DNA from: Ascaris suum
Taxonomy: Eukaryota; Nematoda; Chromadorea; Rhabditida; Ascarididae
NCBI GenBank assembly: GCA_013433145.1
Contig: CM024180.1
Location: forward strand, 806,001 to 870,000
Reading direction: 5' to 3'
DNA: 64,000 nt
How positions within the stretch are numbered: the first letter of the stretch is position 1; the number at the start of each line of letters is the position of its first letter. The position numbers and the translations under genes were made by a program. This document shows positions 49,351 to 60,155 of the stretch, piece after piece. The notes under the pieces are model-generated. The model was not told where the DNA came from. It was given only the letters and a program-made list of their open reading frames with translations, and did not search any database.

Positions 49351-50739
49351 AGGGAGGGAGGGAGGGATTGCAACTGATTTTCATCTGCATCCACGACTGA
49401 TGCATGGATAGAGCATCTTGATCTGAGAGCAGAAATAGAAGAGAACAACACTGATGAAATTTGGCAATGACCTGAAAAGTTTTGAAATTCATAACGTCAC
49501 CTTGCAGGTTAGGGCAGTCCATTTACGCAAAAACCCTAAATTCTATTGTTTCGTATGAGATCATTGGAAGTTTCCAGTTTTTCAAGAATTCGCTCACAAT
49601 CAAGACCCGTTAATTACAGGTAAAAATTGAAGGTTTAATTAATTTCGTCGAAATCGATCGAAAAGTGGGGAAATTGTATCGGAATTCATCTTGTTGTATG
49701 CATAATAATGCGTTACATTTTCTTACTTATTACACAACAATCGTAGGTTTTTATCGATTTTCGAAGCGATTTTATGAAAATCTATTTTCTTAATTGTATA
49801 ATTTTTCCTTAATTAGTGAAAATTTATTCAATACGGTACTAGTGATGATTTAATTTAGGTCATTTTAGTAATGATTTAGTAGACGTACAATTGGTATCGG
49901 TGTACGTTATTGCCTAGAGAAAGTTCTCAATTTCGTCGTGGCTTTGTGACAGTCCTTGCTCTCTAGGTAGAGTTCACCGTCTTATTATTACCTGTTAACA
50001 CTGTCTTACCTTGTTGCTCGTTGCCTTCCGATACTATCTACCCTATCTGTTCGGTATATGCGGCGTTGAGTCCTTATAATCTTTGCTTCCAAACACCTCA
50101 TCGCTCAAAATCAGGAAAGCGCACCACCTACATATTTGGTTGGTAGAAAATATTCACAGTGCCGCATAATTTGATCACTCCAAATAATTTATTTAATGCT
50201 TGCCATCTCAACTTGTATTTTATTATCTTTGATGACATTGCGCAAAAAATGTTCATCGATTCTGATGCATATGTACCATCTTTGTGCCATTACCTACCCC
50301 CCCCCCCCCTCTCATAATTCTTAATTCGATGTTTAATTTCAGGCATTTCATGTGTCCTAGTTTTAATAGTCTTTCTAAAACATCGCATTTCAGGATAAGT
50401 AGAATTAGAATTATTCTCATTTCGTCACCTGGTTAATATTGAAATGAATAATTTCCAAGCGCATAATTCTTTTTTTTTTTGATACTGAAGACGAAACCAC
50501 TTCAAATTTATATGTTTGCAGCGTAATTGCAAAATTCCCTCCCAACTTAATGTTATTCCACTAAAGGTTATTATTACTTTTATACTTCCCACTTTGTGGC
50601 AGCCTAAGCTCACATCCAACGAGTCTTGTATTCCACAACTTTCATATCGCACTAGACATCGAAAATATGGATTTGAGCTAGGAATAAGCTGGAATGAGTT
50701 GATTGACCTCACCGGAAACTGAAATGTCGAAAAATGTTA

Positions 50740-50890
50740 GAAACCGAAAAAAACGGAAATGATGAGAAAAAGGTGCCGGAAACCGGAGAGAACCGAAAAA
50801 AAAACGGAAAAAAAGAACGAAGAAAGTCAGGAACCGGAAAAAGCGGAAATGATGTGAGAGAAAAAGTGCCGAAACCCGAGAAACCGGAGT
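50740..50890 (+). repeat. Purine-rich degenerate repeat with CCGGAAA/ACCGAAA motifs
   Basis: A segment running from ACCGAAAAA through CGGAAATGATG to GTGCCGGAAACCGGAG occurs twice (starting near 50742 and 50831) with a shorter partial copy between. It is about 1.2 kb upstream of PRRC1. The CCGGAAA cores resemble ETS-family sites; function unknown. Confidence 0.6.
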
Positions 50891-51854
50891 ATCCTGATTT
50901 TCCCTCAGTATGATTTTTTCATTTTTCTGGATTACCTAAAGATGTGAATTACGGATCATACATTTCTTTGAGTGATTAAATGTCGATGATTTCCAATAAA
51001 TGGATCGATTTTTGTTTTCGTTGTGGAAATTGTTTTCTTTGTCGACGGCATGATCGGGCCACGTAGCGGTGTCGTTCTCTTTTGCAGCTCTATTTTATTA
51101 GCTCCTTAAATGGTTATGATTTGCTTGATGTTGATTTAAAAAATTAGAATTATTTTTCAAAGTTATGCGACATTTGCGCCTCTTTTATGTAATATTGAGA
51201 TTATGGCTAAAATGCTAATATAGAAACGATACGTTTAATGTTCAAAAGTTAGCCGATAGGTGAGTATGGAAGTATAGAAAAAGCATAAGATTTGGGGCGA
51301 TGGCTATTTATTCGAGGCGCAAATGTCATGGCGCTATTTCCTCACAACTGATAATTTTTATCAGTTTTTCAATGTTATCAATGCGTATTGATATTCTTTA
51401 AATGATAATATCTCTCTTACTTTGTAATATTTCGACGATGAAAATTGTTTCGACTTTCACTTTAATTATTTCTTTGATTTTATTTTTCCCCTTATAGTTG
51501 ATCGATTTTATAAGTGATTTTATTATTCGATCATAGCTGCTCAGTTTGTTTTATTCTGCAAATTTTGCATATTTGTTTTACAAAAAAAAAAACCCTCTAG
51601 TAAATTGGGTTTTCTTCAATGGCCTTATTTGCATAATAGAATTACATAAATAAAAATTATTGAAATCCAGTAAAATGACTTCATTGCATAGATATATGTT
51701 TGCTCTATTATATTTGTAATTAAATGATATCGCATTCATCGCCGATCACAGAAAGCGAAAAATAAAGATGGGAAACGTTTAACTGCTTATCCCTCAAATA
51801 TTTTTGTTTAGTGGATATCATTGAGTAGTTTTCCGAGGTTCGTCGCCATCTCTT

Positions 51855-51868
51855 CCCCCCCCCCCCCC
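51855..51868. repeat. Poly-C run, 14 bases, 230 bases upstream of PRRC1
   Basis: The nearest long G/C run to a start codon in this window; a promoter role is possible but unsupported. Confidence 0.95.
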
Positions 51869-52065
51869 TCCCCAGCTATCCCTCTCACTCATCTCTCCAG
51901 CACCACCCACGTTGACCTGAAATCTCTCGTTTGTATTATTGTGATCTCTGATCATATCTTATTTCTAAAATGCACTTTAATCTTTATTAACGATGAATTT
52001 TTTAATGTTTATTAATGCGAAAAGTATAAATTCATTAACGCTTTCGGCACGCCGGAAATGAAACA

Positions 52066-52097
52066 TTTTTATTTGTAGGAGAGAGTGATCGTCTCAT
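52066..52097 (+). promoter_or_regulatory. Probable trans-splice acceptor and short 5'UTR of PRRC1
   Basis: TTTTTATTTGTAG ends at 52078, 19 bases before the PRRC1 ATG. A splice acceptor so close upstream of a start codon, with no coding exon before it, is what spliced-leader trans-splicing gives in nematodes and some other phyla. A 5' non-coding cis exon is the alternative. Confidence 0.4.
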
Positions 52098-52137
52098 ATG
52101 TCGGATAAACAGCCACCTGATGCGAGTTCCTCTCATG
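52098..52137 (+). CDS. PRRC1: PRRC1 first exon
   Basis: ATG then [12 protein letters not shown] and one base before a gtttgc donor. The single base joins GG of exon 2 to give [10 protein letters not shown], continuing the Pro-rich N-terminus. Phase and composition support this start; the trans-splice-like acceptor upstream adds weight. Confidence 0.7.
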
Positions 52138-55100
52138 GTTTGCACTTTTTTTTTTGATGTTCATCCGTTGCATTAAACTTCATCCCTCCATCATTGCGCA
52201 TCTTTAAGGGGACATTATCTCCAAATAAGGATCTACTCAAAAAGGGTAGTAGAACCCTTCGGTGTTTCATATTTTCTCTGAACTTTGACTTGAATATTTT
52301 GGCCGATATTAGGTTTGCTTAATTTAGGGAATTAAAAATTATTATTATTTCTTCTAAGTGACGAGTTTTTTTTTTTGGCAAGATAACGTTGGAATTTTTT
52401 ATTCAACGTTGCATAGTAAAATATGAGATATGTTATGTGGTAGGTCGTTGAAAATCTGCTAAAGGACGTGGAGCTCCGAATATTGACGCAAATTCCGGAG
52501 TTTTCACTTGAAGATTCCGGAACTTCGGAGATCGTTGAAATTTGGGAGTTCTCAATTTTGGCGACTCTTGAAATTTGCGAGCCCAATTGCCAGTATTAGC
52601 TAAATAAAAGGATCGTTATGTGATATGATCCAACAAATATCTAAGATTTTCGAAATGCGTGCAGGAATATGAGAAAGGAATCATTATGGGCAAAGAAGCG
52701 TACAAGATAGATCAAACAGTAAATATAAGGGAAATTTTCGGTATTTTATTGGAGTGGGCTGTGAGATGGGCATTTAAAATTTTCGATTTTCAGACGACGA
52801 TGTTCGCTTCCTCGTTGGTTTATGCTTGTATGCTTGTCTGTCTGTCTGTCTGTCTCTCTGTCTGTCCTGTATCTCAAATTAGAAACCACTAATTCCGTGA
52901 AATTTTTACTTGTGACGGGTGTTAGAAATGACCAGATATTAATCTTGGTAACTGACCATTAAAATACCTTTTGGTATTAAATTGCTGATATCTTGAGAGA
53001 AAGGTTGGGGTGGAAGTGTCCCATCTCTGCAAACTTACCGCATAAACTAAGGTTTTTTTTTACCTGACCTTATCAGTAGCGTATTTTAGAGGTTTATCGA
53101 TTTTTAATATAGGATGGATGGTGAGATGGGGCTAATCAATGGGCGCAGATAGGGGTTTGGCACGTAATGATGGCAAATCCGTTTGTTATTTCACCAGGTT
53201 TTTAATTCCTTTAAAGCGGCATCGTTGCCTAGCTGCTCCTTATTAAGTCCCCTGTTCCTTGTCTCTTACTCTTGTCAAGCATTTTGGTTGTTGTTTCTTT
53301 CTTTTTTCAGAACCTAACCATCGCTGAAGTTTTTGTATTTAAAAAGAAGTGATTGTGTTTGCTAATTGTCGAATTCATTTTTTTTCAATTAGATTTGACA
53401 TGATCTCGTGAAGTTTTACGAATTTTTAGGGAATATTCCTCCACCGAAAGAATTGCCGAATTTTTTCGCACAACAAAAGAGTACAATTGGATTCGTGCCA
53501 CCGGTTCCTCCACAGTTGCATCCTTTTCCACCACAGCCAACGATTACGGTGGCTCCACCAACACCGTCTACTCGGCCAACGTCTCAAGAGAGCGCACCAA
53601 CTGAGCGTCACTCAGAACCAGCTCAGATTCCGGTCACTTCAGAATCTGTGACCACTTCGATGAGTGGGGATGTTAAAGTTACGGAAAGCACACCGTCGTG
53701 AAAAGCAATGAGTCAAGGCCAACACCTCCACCTCCACCGGTTGCGGTTGGAATGTCGGAGGCAGAGGCGGCGCTTGATAAACTGGAAGAGCGAGAAGAAG
53801 AAGGGGGTAGCATGTTCGGATGGCTTCAGAAGACGGTCACTCATTCAGCTTTCCTCTCAAAAGTAGCCGACAAAGCAAAGGTTACTACTGAATTTGTTTT
53901 ATTTCAGCTTTCAAAAAATTCACTAAAAATCTCGAAATGGCTCACGAGAGTCAACAGTTTCTAAAATTAACGAGCGTTTATATATTTTTGTAATACTTTA
54001 ATCTTGTGTTGTATCTTCAACATATTATATTGTAGTGATTTTCCATATTGTTATCCCGGGTGTATTTACTTTGTGGGAGAGAAAAGTATTTAAAGCGATG
54101 TTGTTGAGGTGAAGTGATTATTTTCCTGAATGTTAGCAGTCATATTTTTTTCTAAAATCTCTCCAAATTAAAAAAAAAAAGCGTAATTTCTTGCCATGAA
54201 ATTTTGATTCGTTGATGATATTTTGCCCTACAGTATAAAAGTTTTTGTTAGAGACTTTGAACAATTCAAAATATAAAATGAGGGGATATTTTTACGATAT
54301 TCGTAAATTAATTACAATTTTTTTGAGTTATTACTTGGTCTGTTTTTTAAGTATTTTAATTGATTATTTCTTACTATCAACGTTTGCATATGTTCGACTT
54401 CTAAGTTACTGCTACTGTGTATTTCAAAACTCCAAGTTATTGAGCACAATGACAGTCATGGATAATACCGGCAACGGCATTCTCTATAATAAACAGTAAG
54501 GAGCATCAAACAGAAGTGGGTCTTCCCCTTTCCCTTTTTAGTGACTGCTCCAACGAGAACTCCTTTACTCACCTTTTTCCGGAAAGTTGGGGTAAATGTC
54601 GCTGACGCATGATGATAGGAGAGATTTTGCAGTGAAAAGTTCCATCTTCTGTTAATGCAGGTATTAGAAATAAGGTCTCCATTTCTTTTGCCTCTATCAC
54701 ATCTATGCAAATCATGTGTGCTATCTATTTATAGCTATTACGTCTATACACGTTGTATAGCGTGAATACTCTCTCCTTGCAGCATAAATTCGTATTCTTT
54801 AATTGGTATTTTGTATATGAGAAGAAAATAATAGAGGCTGAGTTAATAGATAAAAGGCCCTTCTCTGCAATTTTTTTTTCTTTGAAAGCAATAAAACTAT
54901 GGGAGAAAATCGTTAAATTCATGAAAGAATCCTTCTCTCCATGATATTTAAGGAAGAGTGGAAGGGAGTCAAGAGCGGTTCTGTTAGGGGTCTATCATGC
55001 TCCTCGCCCATCTCCCCTCTTCCAAGCACCCATTTGTTACAGTCAGGTTTATCGCATTTGCAGACAGGGATGGATTCAGTACTAACCACTTTGGATCCAG

Positions 55101-58080
55101 GTATGAAGGATTTCCTCAGGAGTGAGGGTGCTGTTGATATAGTGATCGCTTCGGACAATGGACGAATCATCGCCGCCATAGCAGATGGATTTAGGCGCGT
55201 CTTCAGCACGGTAACATATCGTGGAATGGGTACTCCTGGAGCGAGCAGTCTTCTTCCCCAGATCGTTGGATACACGTTCGCATTAACGGTGATACATATC
55301 TGTTGCAGATATGCAAATGGCTAATGAGTACGAGGCAAAAGTAGTTGAACCGCTTTCATCATTTTATAGAAATTAGCCGATGTTAGCCTCGAGGTGACTT
55401 ATGACCAGTGAGATCGGTGAGGGGGTTGGAGTATAAACGACATGAAATAAGCTGTTCTGTATCTTCTGGTACCACACTTCTCTCTTTGTTGGTTTCTCAT
55501 TTTCACATCCTATTTGCCCATTCCTATCCCTTATGGAATCGGCTTGTGAAGCATGAGTATATGCAGCATTCTATGTAATATAGTTTATAGTTATGAGGAG
55601 GCAGTCGAATTTTATTGTCATTTATTTATTTTTGAATCAGTTCTTCATCGTTTCTATTATTAATTTTTAAATCAAGCGTAAATATATGATTTTTTTTTCT
55701 CTGTTTTGCAACAAAATTTTTCAGCGATCATTTCGCATTGTTTGTTCGAATGAATAGATTTACGCGTTTCCGGCTCTTGAATAATACAATTTTCCTACTA
55801 GTGAATTTTGTAAAGCATCAAGAGTAGTTCCAGAAGCTATATCGTTCTGATGGTTTAGGTGGAAATCTCTTTTGAAGTCGATCTCTCTCTAATTGTAAAT
55901 GAAATCTCCGACTATTACCTATTTGGTTGTATATTTTTCTTTTAAAATGCATCTCATTTTCAGAATCTATGAAGTTATAATCCTCAGTAATAAGTCTATC
56001 GTTAAAGATATGTTACTTATCCTTCCTTGTTGAAATTCAGTAAGCATACCAGTTCTTAGTTTACTCTTAGTTTCATAAGGGAAATTTTACTTTATTTTGG
56101 TGCTATGTGAGTCAAACTGTGTTATTTACATTTATTCATTCAATTTTTTTAAATTTAGTTTTTTTTATTTTCAGTATGTAAAGGAACGCATAACCTTGTT
56201 ACGAGGCAGTGGTTTGGCTGGTAATAAATCGGCAATCGTTGCTTTACAACCGTTTTTACATGAAATTCAAGGGAGCTGGTATGAGTCGGCTGTGATCGCA
56301 ATTCAGGTTCCTCTTATTTCTTCCCAAGAACTTTATTTATTTTTTGTTTTCTCTTCTTTAAAAATAGTAAGGCTTAAATATCATAAATATAGATGCAATG
56401 CAATGTGTGCATATAGATGATGTGGCTACACGGTGTAGCTAATTTGTAAATGGAGGCAAGGAGGCAATAAGAGTTTCCGTTCGTTTTAAATTTGCTCATT
56501 CTCCATGAGGGATAGAGAGGAATAAAAACAGGTATGATGGTATAGTTATTTCACATAAGAAAAGGAAGTCTACGCAGGGGGGGGGGGGGGGGTAGGATGA
56601 TTTTATAAGGCAGTGAGTGGGATCAGAATACAAGAGATGAGGTTTTTCATCTCTAAAACTAGCTAGGTAGTTAAATAATTATGCATTTCGTTCTTTTATG
56701 ATGGATTTTAGCAAAGGCAATCAATCCCTCTATCATAATTTAAGCTCTTTCTCGATCCTTCAAATTCATCACCATTGGAAAGATCGAGTGTAAATGATGA
56801 AGCGACATTCTGTGTATAATTGGCAGTCTTTCAAATAAATGCCACAATTATGTTCAAAAATTTCCGAGTTACAGAAAGATGACATAAACGTGCATGTATT
56901 TACGCAACCGGTCGATGTTGATTCGCGTGTAATTGCCATCTTGAAGGTGAATTTTAATTTTAATTTTATTATTTATTTTGTTTATATGCTTATTTATTTT
57001 CTCCCTCCAGGATGGATACTCGCTAATCCAGGAAGGAGGGAGGGGAGGATAGGAGGGGGGGGGGTGCTCAAAGAACACATAAAGGGATGTGATCCGAATT
57101 CATATGTTTATTGGGGATATCATTACTACAACAATAAAGCGACTCATGTGTTGTCAATATACGGTAAATGTGGAATACTTCAAAATTCAAGTAATAACAA
57201 TATCACTAAAGATACGACAAAAATTATGGTCATAAAAGAGCAACTAACATATGTGTAGAGGGCTTACAAATGGGATGTGTCTTCCAAACACCGAGTGGGA
57301 ATACTTTAATGAGAATCTGGGTAACGATGGGAATATACGAGGATAGTTTAATGCATCAAAAGCGGAAGATGTAGACGGAAAGGATTGCAATAGACGATCA
57401 CAAGCTTGGGACTTTTAGGCAAATATATAGAGCGAAAAGAATATAAGCGATTAAACGAAAATATCCGCCGAAAAATATGACTCCATCTTTCTATCTCTGT
57501 GATTCGAAGTCATCTCCACTAGAATCTTGTTTTTTTTTCTTGGTCATTTCATCGCTTTTTAAAGTGCTAAATGTTATGGGTTTTATTTTGAGTCGGCAGT
57601 TTCGCTTTGAATATTTTAGAGTGGCGATTTTTCATTCAATTTTTTTCCAATCTTTTCGAAAATATTCAATTCGTTGAATTTTCCCCTTTCTCAAAAATCC
57701 ATGCGTTTTTAATAGTCTACAATTATTTTGTTATTATTATCCCTAACTTATTCCCCCCCCCCTCCCATTCCTCCCTATCCCCTTCATCCTTTTTGGTTCA
57801 TTTGATACCTGCGAAAATTTCCTCTCTTATTTCAAATAACTCTTTTAAGTAAATATTTATAAAAATGCTTGTGCATTCTTTAAAGGAACACACACCGAGT
57901 GGATATGCGGCAAATGCATTTTCGACAACGGTTGGCATTGGTTATGCAGAAGTGTTTGGCATCGATCCAGACGACTGGCAACAAAACAGTTTATCCTACT
58001 CGTCATCGGAATTATATCGGCTAGCGTCTGCTGCATTAGCAGCAGCATATAAGCGAAAGTTTGGTGGTTCTGATACGTGA
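52098..58080 (+). CDS. PRRC1: PRRC1 homologue (proline-rich, coiled-coil 1), six exons
   Basis: PRRC1 is an animal protein of the early secretory pathway (ER exit sites/Golgi; also reported as a PKA-associated factor) with a Pro-rich N-terminus and a C-terminal domain related to the YjjX-type purine NTPase fold. Exons: 52098-52137, 53430-53880, 55064-55288, 56175-56306, 56875-56946, 57886-58080. All phases agree (1+2, then 0 throughout). About 370 residues versus about 445 in human. Key segments: Pro/Thr-rich N-terminus, MFGWLQKTV...[46 protein letters not shown] and the C-terminal IGYAEVFG...YKRKFGG. One frame break lies at 53675-53700. Whether NTPase activity persists is unknown. Confidence 0.9.
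52835..52867. repeat. TGTC tetranucleotide microsatellite (PRRC1 first intron)
   Basis: About eight TGTC/CTGT units with one interruption. Confidence 0.95.
53430..53880 (+). CDS. PRRC1: PRRC1 exon 2: Pro-rich region and amphipathic segment, one frame break
   Basis: [40 protein letters not shown] and a Ser/Thr/Pro stretch end at a TGA at 53699. The next frame continues [40 protein letters not shown] and [21 protein letters not shown] single missing base between 53675 and 53700 makes the 451-base exon fit its phases (2 bases plus 150 codons). Confidence 0.88.
55064..55288 (+). CDS. PRRC1: PRRC1 exon 3: start of NTPase-like domain
   Basis: [40 protein letters not shown] and [13 protein letters not shown], closely following SMITTLDPGM...DIVV.SN...AVRDAFQ.VFG and APQPVGYAAGL of vertebrate PRRC1. 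The S(D)N motif is the fold's nucleotide-binding position. 75 codons, no break. Confidence 0.94.
56175..56306 (+). CDS. PRRC1: PRRC1 exon 4
   Basis: [20 protein letters not shown] then [20 protein letters not shown], aligning with ERIDSLRRTG...VSVENFIAEL..DKWFDIGCL of vertebrate PRRC1. 44 codons in phase 0. Confidence 0.92.
56577..56592. repeat. Poly-G run, 16 bases (PRRC1 intron)
   Basis: The longest uninterrupted G/C run in the window. Confidence 0.95.
56875..56946 (+). CDS. PRRC1: PRRC1 exon 5
   Basis: 24 codons, [20 protein letters not shown] and AILK, aligning with the ETFTQ..PVPLEFV part of the family. Phase 0, acagAAAG acceptor, gtgaat donor. The longer open frame running on through the downstream G run is read-through into the intron. 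Confidence 0.85.
57886..58080 (+). CDS. PRRC1: PRRC1 last exon
   Basis: [40 protein letters not shown] and [17 protein letters not shown] then TGA. Matches the LLVTVGEVLE..L....DWHMAFTG.SRRQ.IYSAA.A.AGMYKQRL terminus. The acceptor is a weak ctttaaag. Confidence 0.92.
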   Translation, partial: EHTPSGYAANAFSTTVGIGYAEVFGIDPDDWQQNSLSYSSSELYRLASAALAAAYKRKFGGSDT

Positions 58081-59999
58081 GATTAATTCATTTCTATGAT
58101 TTTGTGCATATTTCTCGCCAATTTTTAAGAAGTGGATTGTGGGTCAGGGTGATGAGGGTGGTGGTGGTCAGGTGGTCACCAGCCTCATCCCTGTCTTCGA
58201 TCCTTCTTTTATGAGGAACGATCTGTTTGTGCTGTTAAGGAATGGGCGAGATAGCAAGTTGTTCCTTCTTCCTCACTCATCAGTGAAGAAAAGGACGTTT
58301 GCGAAATCCACAAGCCTGGATAACGGAGAGGATATCTGATAGCATCGGAAAGTGTGGCTGGGAAAGCATCAATAGCTGAGCAAAGAATGGTACTACCGGC
58401 GATGTTCTCTGAAGAGATTTCAAGTTTGCGGATTGCAAGGAGCAGTTTCATTGTTTCTTTGTGGAAATGAGGCGTTCTTACTTGTCTGTTATCCACGTTT
58501 TCTGGAGTTGTATGGAGAAAGAAGGTTTTTAGTTAGAAAGTCTTGAATGATCTTTTGAAGGTGTACAGATCGCGAACAATCACAGTGTTGGAGCTAAAGC
58601 TGAGGAGGGGGGGGGTGGGATGACCTATGATCATGACCCCACATGGCACTGGTTCGTTTGCGATATGAGTTTGCTTGAATCGTCTATTGCTGTGTTATTT
58701 GATAATGCATTAAATTTGCAGAATGTATATTCCTCATAGGGTCTTTGTATTATTTTATCGTAATATTAACGACTATGTAAGTGTTGGCAATAGTAAGTCT
58801 CTATTTGAAAATAAGGAAAGCACCTTATTTGCGCATTTAAAAGAAATGTGCGGAAGGTGACGTAAGGTAACTCGAGTACAACAAAGAGCAGGTGGGATAC
58901 ATTGAGTGATGATTCTGTGCGTTGACAATATTTTCAGCAATAATATTTCAAAGGCAAATTACTTTCGAATCGAAAAGTTTTTGGCGATGACGTTCGCCGA
59001 AGAGATTTTCCGCATCAAATGCGAATGTTTGATATGTCCAATCCAAAAAGGGGGAATGGGAGGGATCGAAATTCAGAAAGAAATTCAACAGAAATATTCG
59101 CAAATTTTTTGAAATGTATGCGGTAGAGTGGAAAACCGAATATAGTCGAAGAGGATATTCTATGCACAAAATATTAGGATGAACCAATAAGGTGATCCTA
59201 AAAAGTTCTTTCCGGAAGATCAAATAGCAAAAGCTTCCTTGAAATTTTGGAAGAATATTTGCGAATAATGAAAAGAGAATTAAAAATTTTCTCCTGGAAT
59301 GACATTCATAAGAAAATGTAGTAGGAATATGATTATTTGTGATTTGTGATACTACTTTTTTTTTCATATTAGATAATATTATGTGTCTTTTATACAATTG
59401 ATTGCTGCAAATGTTTGGTTCTTTTTTTTTTTCGTTTTTCATCCTCCATCCTGAAAGGAATGGCTTAAAGCGTATAAATTTGTGCTGTTCAATCCAGGTG
59501 TACATTTTATACCTGCTAATTGATTACAGGTAGAAAGGTCAAGTATTGACAGGTAATACCTATGGAAGGTTTACAATTGCTGAAATACTAGGTTTGGTAG
59601 AGATGGAGAAGAGAAAAATAAATATAAATCAGCAATTCGAATGGAATATACAGTCAAATGTGTACACAGTAATACTTGCCATAAATTTCCTATGGTTCCA
59701 AAAATTGGATTTTAAACAAAATATCGAATAGAATTTTTCTATTTTCATCTACATAAATGTGAGAATCATTTTCCACCATTCTTTCTCAAAGTTCCATTTG
59801 TTTCTCCTTTGTAATTTGAAGGTTTTTTTAGAAGGGGAAGAGGGGGGGGGGGTATTATTTCAGTATCATTTATGAGGTGAAATAGTCTTAGACGAATGGG
59901 AAATCGATTATTTCATCTCTATTTTTTATTATCTTAGAGCATTATTTCCGCATATCTTCAATCTTCTTTAGTTTTTTATATAAAATTATGATTGATTTT
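58081..59999. other. Downstream of PRRC1: no recognised gene
   Basis: Contains poly-G runs at 58607 and 59842 and no AATAAA close to the PRRC1 stop. The minus strand has a 185-codon open frame at 58948-59505, the longest in the window, but it is Phe/Ile/Leu/Lys-rich and matches no family I know. Confidence 0.5.
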
Positions 60000-60079
60000 A
60001 TTCAATAATGAAGTTATTTCTTCTATCCATCATAAACAAATAGCATAAATATCGAAAATTCCATATTTACTTTGCATTC

Positions 60080-60155
60080 AAGAAGCGTATCAAGGAAATT
60101 CCATCGACGATGATCAACAAATTGTCGGTGATTGTGAATTCAGTTTGTTTATGGT
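60080..60155 (+). other. Exon-like segment of an unidentified gene
   Basis: Between a gcattcaag acceptor and a gtacat donor, one frame reads QEAYQGNSIDDDQQIVGDCE and FSLFM, acidic and protein-like; a second frame (KRIKEIPSTMINKLSVI) is also open. No family recognised. Confidence 0.3.

Larger units (their letters stand above)
44633..52078. other. Intergenic stretch between PLD and PRRC1
   Basis: Mostly AT-rich, especially 44.8-47.5 kb, with a 30-base T run at 45570-45599 and poly-G/C runs at 49338, 50297 and 51855. No recognised gene on either strand. Short open frames, including a hydrophobic 74-codon one at 46554, fit chance in AT-rich DNA. Confidence 0.6.

Noticed and set aside
49217..49522. 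Minus-strand 101-codon frame with a proline run
   Set aside because: The proline run is the complement of a poly-G tract; the rest is unstructured.
56839..57258. 139-codon frame overlapping PRRC1 exon 5
   Set aside because: Only 56875-56946 matches the family; the rest is read-through past a donor and across a poly-G run.
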